From positions 23,528,681-23,592,680 of the forward strand of contig CM066994.1 of assembly GCA_033977485.1 (NCBI GenBank): a stretch of DNA of 64,000 bases. Reading direction: 5' to 3'. Positions 57,389 through 64,000 of the stretch are shown here, in pieces; position 1 is the first letter of the stretch; every line of letters begins with the position of its first letter. The DNA is from Hydrangea macrophylla. Taxonomy: Eukaryota > Streptophyta > Magnoliopsida > Cornales > Hydrangeaceae. Both the position numbers and the translations under genes were made by a program. The notes beneath the pieces are model-generated. The model had not been told where the DNA came from. It did not search any database and saw only the letters and a program-made list of their open reading frames with translations.

Positions 57389-57598
57389 AATAATATTTTA
57401 GTCATAACGTTTAATAAAGAATGAAAATACAAATTTGTCCTTAAGATATGTCCTTTACACAAAGAGGAGCAAAAAAATAATAAATAAACTTTTGAAAAAA
57501 AATAGAATTCTGTGGTTGTTTACATTTTTGACTTTGACACGGGTAACTAGTCATTTAAAAAAATTATCTAAAAAAATAACCCTTGTGATAGATAGAAC

Positions 57599-58322
57599 TA
57601 CGGCTGCACAAAATTCACCCGTTCATCCGACTCATCTGACCACCCGACTCACTCGTAGCCTTTTTATTGGTTTTTAAACAATGTGGGTGGAGTCACGGAT
57701 CTTGAGGGTGGAAATCCGACAGTTTCGGATGGAGTTACAGGTCTAGGGTGGGTGAAAACCCGATTCACCCGACCTGACTCGAAACACACTTAATTTTTTT
57801 TAAAAGTATATATGTAACATGCTTATATCAATATATGCATTATGTATTAAATAGTCTTTAATATATATATGTAATATACTCTTATCAGTATATGTATTAT
57901 GTATTATATACTCTTTAAATATATATATGTTATGTTCTTGTATCAATAAAATATATATGTCACTAGTGAAGATATAAAAATATTAAAACCATCAAACTAT
58001 CACATGACTATGATTTTATTTTTTGTTTGGTCAGAGGTTTGGTTAGCTCATGACTATGTACACAAAAATATTCAAAGCAAAAAAAAAAAAAAATGAAGAC
58101 AAAGTCATGCGTAAAGCAAATGCTTGATTGAGACAAATCATGAGACAGTCAGGTTTCACCCGACTCGACCCAACTCACCCGACCACCAGATGAGTCGGGT
58201 GCACTCGACTATGTTTGGATGGATGAGCGGATGACGGGTGGAAGGAGGGCAAACCCGACTATGTTCGGATGGATGAGCGGATAAGGGCCAAACCCGACTC
58301 ACCCGACTCGTGAGCACCCCAA
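57599..58322. mobile_element. hAT-like element with CCCGACTC repeats
   Basis: 724 bp whose ends carry CACCCG / CGGGTG-rich motifs (TTCACCCGTTCATCCGACTC; ACCCGACTCACCCGACTC). Flanks GATAGAAC (57591-57598) and GATGGAAC (58323-58330) match at seven of eight, fitting an hAT 8-bp TSD. No transposase frame. Confidence 0.6.
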
Positions 58323-58437
58323 GATGGAACCCTAACGACATTGATAGTGCTTGGGGAAGTACATATCTCCCGTAATATATACTAACATATTTTTAGTCAT
58401 AAAATTCAACAAATTATGAAAAGACAAATTCATCCTT

Positions 58438-58720
58438 CACTACAACAAAAATGAGTTTTTACAACGAATCCTGGCAATGAAATATGATTTTTCTTGCTAG
58501 AAGTATAGTATTAGTAAAGAAATTCTATTTTGTTGCCAAAGGGTTGAAAGACGTACACATTTGGCAACGAAAGTCATATTTCCTTGCCAAAAGTGAAGTC
58601 TTTTGCAATGAAATAGCATTTTCCTTGCCTATAATGAATTCTTTGGCAACGAAATATCAAATTCGTTGCTAAAAGGATTGTTTTGGCAAGGAAAATTCAT
58701 TTCTTTCCAAAATAAACACT
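58438..58720 (+). mobile_element. CACTA terminus with TTTGGCAACGAAAT repeats
   Basis: Starts CACTACAACAAAAATGAG, a canonical CACTA end. At least six direct or inverted copies of TTGGCAACGAAAT / ATTTCCTTGCCAA follow. The opposite end is absent, so this is one end of a truncated element. Confidence 0.65.
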
Positions 58721-58859
58721 ACTCAAAAATTTTCTCCCCAAATTTCCCTCTTAAACATTTCCCACTAGTTTTTGCCGGGGTTTTCAATTTCAATCAATCT
58801 CCTATACGTTTGAGTGTATGATACACAAGGCTTTATGATCTGACTTCTAATGGGTGATT

Positions 58860-59982
58860 GCGTGTGATGAATAGGAAAGTACCCTCACCAAAAATCCCTT
58901 GGCAGTACTGAAGCGCACAAGCCAAATAGTGTGAGTTTATTAGGTAAACAACCACAAACGGTTTAATAAAATATGAAGATATTTTATTGAATGTTTGGAA
59001 AAATAAAACACGACCAAAGAACAAGACTAGAACATGCTTTGATTGTTCAAAGAATTAAAAAGTAAAATAACAAAAGGACAGACTTATTTGTTATGGATGC
59101 AGAATAACGAGAACATAAAGGTTTGAATGCTTTGAATGCTATGTTGAATGTTGTTTTGAGTGCTATTTTTCGAGGTGACACGGAGTGCTCTACATGGTTG
59201 GCCTGCTTCTATATTTATAGCGGCCATGAACAATCTTGATAAGGCTAGGACTCCTTGACTTGCGCTCCAAGGAAGTTGATTGATTACAGAATCCTTTCTA
59301 ATCTCCAACTCTTGCCTTATCTGAACCCTGATTGAATCAATCCCTATATTTTAGGGATTAGTCTTCCGTATCAACTGGGCGTGATCAGATTCCTTTCCCA
59401 AACGGACTCTATTTCCTTAAAATCAGGATGACATCACCATGACAGTTGAAAGTGGGACACCTTCCATATTTGGCCCATCGGGCTCACATAATCACATCTT
59501 CTAGTCAGATCAGACTTGCAGCTTCCACTACTTGTCACACTTTATGATTCCCTGTCCAATGACCGTCTTGCGCGTGCTTATAACCAATCGGGCTCGTGCA
59601 ACCAGTTTTTACCATCTCCTTCCAGTATGCTACCCGATTGTCCAGTGCGCTGCTACTATCATCCATCAGGCTGACCCTAACAGTAGCTTACACTCCCCAC
59701 ATGCCCGATGAATTTCATCCATGCTTAGCCTCCCAATTGGGTTCCCATACTTGCCATAGTGCCCAATTGGTCAGTACACGACCTACTTCACCTATCGGAC
59801 TCTGCCAAACTTAAGACAGTAGCCTTGTCTTCCTGAATCACGTGGTGTTCACCTCTTGAGCCCGATGGGCCTTTGCAATCCCTGGACTGACCTCTCCGTT
59901 ATGCTATAGGCCAGTCACCCTTGAACCCAATTCAACACTCCATTCGGACTCGAAAACCTTTGGCGGTTTTTGGGTGCAAACA
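58860..59982 (-). mobile_element. LTR-like block, minus strand
   Basis: The minus strand begins TGTTTGCACCCAAAAACC at 59982. TATA box (plus ATATTTATAG) at 59211-59220. A long series of GCCCGATGGGC / CCCAATTGGG / CCAATCGGGC motifs fills 59470-59950 upstream of it. The left end, partner LTR and TSD were not found. Confidence 0.5.
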
Positions 59983-60094
59983 ATTTGTCATATAACAAAG
60001 GCTAGTTGGAAGGCTATAGCCTATAGGTCATCCCCATTTAACATACGCTAGAAAAGGATTTGACCTCTAAATTTATAACTTACAGGAAATTTTT

Positions 60095-60455
60095 AGATGC
60101 GCTCAGTGACTGCGCGCACCATGCTAACAATAGAGAGAAAAAGAGAGAGATGAGGGAAATTAATGAGAGAAATTATAACTTGATGAGGGAAATTGTAACT
60201 TGATGAAGAAATGTTGTAACTTCAATGATATAAAGATTGTAACCTATGACAAAAATGATGGTTTTGCAACCACCATGAGAAAATTTTGTAACGACCATGA
60301 GGAAAGATTGTAACATGATGAGAAAAGATCGTAACCACAATAAGGAAATATTGTAACAAGATGAGGAAAATTTATAATTACCAAAACCACCATAATTTTG
60401 GCCCCACCTCATTTCTCTCTTGAGCGCATGGTGCGATCAAATCACCATGCACACA
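60095..60455. repeat. Degenerate GTAAC repeat between GCGCACCATG inverted repeats
   Basis: About ten loose copies of ATTGTAACNTGATGAGGAAA occupy 60160-60380. GCGCGCACCATGCTAA on the left pairs with GCGCATGGTGCGAT on the right, so this may be an old foldback element. Confidence 0.4.
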
Positions 60456-60568
60456 TAGTAGAAGAACCTAACTTGCTAGCCATTGCTATACAGCATAGCA
60501 AAAAGGTGGAGAACATGAGGGGTATATTCCATGAACTTATATTCCATGAACTTATTATTATTCTCTGA

Positions 60569-60719
60569 ATTTTTTTTTATTTTTTTATTATGCATTACAC
60601 AAAGGGAGGTAATGTTCTCCTAACAAGCTAACCCATAAACCTCCACCCCATGAGACTCAAACTCGCAATCACCTACAGGTGTTATGAAATCCCTTACCAC
60701 TGGGTCATCCATTGGTCTC
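60569..60719 (-). mobile_element. tRNA-derived SINE, minus strand
   Basis: On the minus strand an A-box-like TGACCCAGTGGTA is followed by the B-box-like GAGTTTGAGTC, then a body and an A-rich tail (plus-strand T run at 60570-60588). The flanks share a loose ATTATYCT motif. It is not a tRNA gene. Confidence 0.5.
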
Positions 60720-61129
60720 ATTATCCTATAATTTTTCAGTATGTTAAAAGTTTGTTGTATATTGTTGAATTCGATTTTTTAACGACTTAAATTTTTGGAG
60801 TAATTGGTAACTGAATATAGAAGACCCCATTATATCCGTGTATTGTATCGCACTCTATTATTAGCCCCATTTCGTTGGAGCTTGTTCTCGCATTCTGTTA
60901 CATGAGTGCCCCAACTCAACTTTTCACATGCAAGACGGGGTTACACGTGACGGAGGGTGTTAAAATTTGATATAAATTATTGTGTCCATTCTCTATCAGT
61001 TAAAGCCTTTGGAGTAACAGGTAATTTAACACAATAGACCACTTATGAAGAGAATGTTAAATATGAATTTACCCATACAAAAATTTCAAATTATCTTAAA
61101 AATCTTCTTCTTCTTCTTTTGTTTATTAT

Positions 61130-61694
61130 TTTTTTATTTATTTTTTGTTTTTATAGCATATCCCAAAAGACCAGCACAAGTAAACAGAAGCAAGAAAAAT
61201 GCATGAACATTTAAAGCAACACAAGTTTTTTTAGCCATACTACAAATCTCCCCAATTCTCAATGAAACTGTATGTGGCGTATCTCGTGATTGGGCCGGCT
61301 GAGGGAGGAAACTGCCAAGATAATTCACAATGGAGATTGCCCTAAAACTTAACGTGACTGCGAAAAGACCCAACAAAAATGTCAGATCAACATAAAAAAA
61401 AATGCCGAATCTGATGGAGACAATGCTGGATCTGCATGAATATATCACCAAATCTGAAAGAAAAATGCTGCATCTGCGAAGAAGAGTTACCAGATCTAAC
61501 CGTAGAACAAGAAGAGGAAAGAGATCTAAAATAGAACCCAAACAAAAAAAAACACTAAAGAGAGGGACAAAACCCTCATAAAGAGGAACAAAACCGTCCT
61601 AGAGTGGAACAATTAAAAAAGTGACAGAACCAAGGGTGAGTCGTTGACGAATAGGATTTTTAGAGAGATGTGAGAGCTTTTTCTACAGAGAGGG
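61130..61694 (-). mobile_element. LINE-like non-coding copy, minus strand
   Basis: The minus strand starts CTCTCTGTAGAAAAAGCTCT (LINE 5' UTR-like), then TTTGTTC-rich leader DNA with GATCTG phrases, and ends in an A-rich tail (61140-61120). The 135-residue open frame has hydrophobic runs but no domain that I know. Compare 31428-32197. No TSD was fixed. Confidence 0.4.
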
Positions 61695-62037
61695 GAAAAA
61701 AAGACTCTAATATTTTGTAATTACCTTAAGAATCCGTTGGTACTAAAAATAATTGAAGGGTATTGTGCCGATATTAGGCATTGAAAAGTTACATTTCTTG
61801 ACAAACTACGAAATAAAAACTTTGTATAGGATGGAAATTATGGAATGAATAATTATACAAGACAGTAAACTAACAATTGTCTATTGTCAATTTGAGAATA
61901 TTACATGTTGAAGTATTGGACAAAAGATATTGTCACTTTTGACAAAAACTCCATTATATTTCTTTCCAAGATATTAAGTATAGTCAAATAAACTTTATGG
62001 AATGAATATGGTGAAGTACCCTTTCATGATATTACAT
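61695..62037. other. Intergenic, nothing recognised
   Basis: AT-rich; no frame or repeat that I can name. Confidence 0.4.
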
Positions 62038-62200
62038 AGAGCAATGTTTGAGTTACACTTATCCACATCCAAAAAGTATTGATACTTTGAGGTGGACTAA
62101 TGAGAAGAGAGATAGAGACTGTCAGTCTCTTCTCATTGATCCACCTCAACGTGTGAATACTTTTTAGATATAGATGAGTGTGCCCCTAACATTATTGTAT
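62038..62200. mobile_element. Foldback MITE
   Basis: The arms AAAAAGTATTGATACTTTGA and inverted AAAAAGTATTCACACGTTGA, then GGTGGACTAATGAGAAGAGA on both sides, form a hairpin of about 70-base arms. No clean TSD (six of nine at best). Confidence 0.65.
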
Positions 62201-62914
62201 TATATATGTGGTGTTTAGGGTAGCTTTTCATTACAAAAGTCCATTTTAATAGTCTATACATTAAGCAAGATCTTACTATCACACCATCAAGGATACAATT
62301 TAAATTCATAGCATTGCTTAGATATCCTACCAAATTCAATAGGTATGCGATAGAATAATCACTTTTTAGAATAAAAGATTTTTGTAAATGTACTAATTGA
62401 AGCTATAAAAAAAAAATACATATTAAAATATATATTTTTACCTTAAAAAATTAAATTTTATTAAAGCTATAAAAAGATAATCTAATCAGACGTAATGTAA
62501 ACAATCACTCATAAGTGAGTATTTGTCTCAAAAAAGCTCCTAAAACATATTTTCCAATAGAAATAGGATTACATACATTTTATCCCCTATGATTAGAACC
62601 ATTTTTGCTATACCTCCAATGGTTCAGAAGTTGATGCTTAATTAACCCTTATAGACTATAGTTGTGACTGAAATGAATGTGTGAAGGTTTTCGTCAAAAC
62701 TCACAAAAAACACATATGACCCCCTATTGTTAGATCCATTTTCGTTAGTTACAATTTTTTTTCATGGTAGTTACAAATTTTCTCTTCAAATTATGTAACA
62801 CGTGGCTACACTACAGTCTCACATTTATGTCTCTTATGCAAGCATGGTGCGTGCAAACCAGTAGCGCCCCACAAAAATTTTGTCTCAATTAAAGACAAAG
62901 AGGTAATTAAGGAT

Positions 62915-63083
62915 GGGTAATACTTGAGACACACTCAAAGACATAATTTTTGGGATACAAGCCAGGAGATGTGCCTATCTCTCATGTGCCACTATAGAGT
63001 CCAGTGATATCGAGAGATATAAATACATCTTTTAGATTGTGTCCTAAAAATTATATCTTTAATTGTCTCCCAATCTTTTACTC
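62915..63083. mobile_element. Mutator-type MITE, GGGTRATACTTGGG family, 9-bp TSD
   Basis: 169 bp with ends GGGTAATACTTGAGACACAC and inverted GAGTAAAAGATTGGGAGAC, and ATAATTTTTGGGA / ATAATTTTTAGGA further in. Flanks ATTAAGGAT (62906-62914) and ATTAAGGAC (63084-63092). It lies about 660 bp upstream of the SnRK1 beta start codon. Confidence 0.85.
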
Positions 63084-63181
63084 ATTAAGGACTGGGTGAG
63101 AACTTTTCTGTCAGTTGTATGGCTAGCTAGAATTGGACCACTGTAAGAACTGCAGAGAAATTTTTATGGAAAGTGTCTTTG

Positions 63182-63741
63182 GTAAGTACAGCATTCCATT
63201 TTTAACCACTACCATTAGTCCACCAAGAGGGATCTTCCAAACTCATTGGAGAATAAAAATCACTTTTCTTTTTTCAAGCTACTTTTTTTTTTTTTTTTTT
63301 ATTTATGTAGAGAGAGAAATAAATTTATGAAGAGAGAGAAGACAAATAAAGCTTTCCTTCAATCAACACAAAGCTGCAAAAACCATGTTACCTGACTCCT
63401 CAGTTAATTCTGGACTGCTTGCTTTATTGAGTCTCTGCAATTTTTGGGTATTTTCTTTTTGGACTGCACTTCAGTGCAGTAAAAACAGTCCAGTTGGTGC
63501 TGTTCTCCTCACAATTAAACAGTAAAACTGCTTTTGCAAAAGCAATTTTTAAAAAACTGCCCAATTTTACTGTTCACCTGTGAGGAGAACAGCACAACTG
63601 GACAGTTTTAACTGCACTGAAGTGCAGTCCATTCTTTTTCATATACACTCTTAGATTTGATTTGTTCATTTTTTTTTATTTTTTTTGTTACTTTAATCAC
63701 TATATATGATCATATTTGAAGTGGGTTTCATATAATTGCAG
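63182..63741 (+). other. Possible 5' UTR intron of the SnRK1 beta gene
   Basis: A strong acceptor (TATAATTGCAG, ending 63741) sits two bases before the start codon, preceded by a T-rich tract. The best upstream donor I see is GTAAGTA at 63182. The donor is a guess; the acceptor is well supported. The hAT-like MITE at 63461 would lie inside this intron. Confidence 0.45.
63461..63631. mobile_element. hAT-like MITE, 8-bp TSD, beside the SnRK1 beta exon
   Basis: 171 bp. GGACTGCACTTCAGTGCAGT at the left is perfectly inverted at 63611-63630, and the arms extend further inward. Identical TTCTTTTT flanks it at 63453-63460 and 63632-63639. It ends 112 bp before the start codon at 63744. Confidence 0.85.
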
Positions 63742-63743
63742 TA

Positions 63744-63944
63744 ATGGGTAATGTTGGTGGCAAGAAATTGGATGAATCTGGCCCCTCTAGAACCAAGAAT
63801 GAGGAGGAAGAGGAATACATGGACTGTGTTCATGGGGGGGCGCACGTTAGCTATCATGCGCCTGGTCCATTTCCAGAGTCCATTGTTCAGGCCCCTCCTC
63901 ATAGTCCTTGGGCTTACCAGTCACATTTGATGTTCACTCCACAG
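63744..63944 (+). CDS. SnRK1 complex beta subunit (AKINbeta type), first coding exon
   Basis: The exon encodes 67 residues starting MGNVGGKKLDESG and ending at the donor CCACAG/GTCAGG in phase 0. MGNV gives the N-terminal Gly for N-myristoylation, a known feature of AKINbeta1/2 that tethers the kinase complex to membranes. Near the exon end APPHSPWAYQSHLMFTPQ matches the conserved PPHSPRxxQSPLMFxPQ block of plant beta subunits, and the exon break after PQ is at the position I expect in this family. An acidic stretch (EEEEEY) lies between. The glycogen-binding (CBM48) and ASC domains that contact the kinase and gamma subunits would be in later exons beyond the window. The start is supported by the MGN context and an acceptor site two bases upstream. 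Two conserved positions differ from the usual motif (R to W, P to H). Whether it is beta1 or beta2 type cannot be decided from this exon, though MGNV favours the beta2-like form. The full gene could still be a pseudogene. Confidence 0.88.
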
Positions 63945-64000
63945 GTCAGGTTTTGCTATACAAGTGTGTGTGTGTGTGTGTGTGTGCGTGTGTGTGTGTG
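63945..64000 (+). other. Start of intron 1 with GT microsatellite
   Basis: The donor GTCAGG is followed within 20 bases by an uninterrupted GT run with one GC step (63964-64000) that continues past the window edge. Such a run close to a donor can vary in length between individuals. Confidence 0.8.

Noticed and set aside
61134..61541. 135-residue hydrophobic minus-strand protein
   Set aside because: No domain, lies in a LINE-like copy with leader-type sequence and an A-rich tail; probably chance.

Overview
This is eukaryotic nuclear DNA from a flowering plant, most likely a eudicot. It is AT-rich, has no operon-like gene packing, and is filled with plant LTR retrotransposons (Ty1/copia and Ty3/gypsy with tRNA-type primer sites), MITEs, CACTA, hAT and PIF ends, LINE and SINE insertions, and microsatellites. 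I cannot name the species. No prokaryotic feature, CRISPR array, rRNA or tRNA gene was found.

Only one host gene is convincing. At the extreme right end, 63744-63944 is the first coding exon of an SnRK1 beta regulatory subunit (AKINbeta type), entering intron 1 at the window edge. Everything else that looks coding is a decayed retrotransposon gene.

Layout. 1-6142: small MITEs, a copia remnant (660-1411), a minus-strand gypsy gag-protease remnant (2267-3741), a plus-strand LTR-like block (from 3743), a PIF/Harbinger MITE (5487-5879) and a CACTA end (6142). 6143-18692: a plus-strand Athila-like gypsy element; its 3' LTR is split by a gag-only copia element (10610-17879, TSD CAAAG) that carries an internal tandem duplication of about 2391 bp. 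18693-24130: the 5' end of a minus Athila-like element (LTR 19072-20366) next to the 5' end of a minus Tekay-like element (gag, primer site, LTR 21771-24130). 24131-36623: MITE-rich intergenic DNA with a 3066-bp solo LTR (27912-30977, TSD ACCCC) packed with minisatellites, a LINE copy, a SINE and a small LTR element without coding capacity. 36650-51126: a nested stack in which an LTR element (TSD GAAAG) contains a Tat-like gypsy element, which contains a nearly complete copia element (38489-46965). 51132-63640: unique-looking AT-rich DNA peppered with short inverted-repeat elements, many with intact 8-9 bp TSDs.

The strongest unusual signal crosses element families. Several unrelated LTRs each carry their own cluster of short CpG-containing palindromes placed tens to a few hundred bases upstream of the LTR TATA box. 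In three of them a second cluster lies downstream of it. This is the observation I would follow first.
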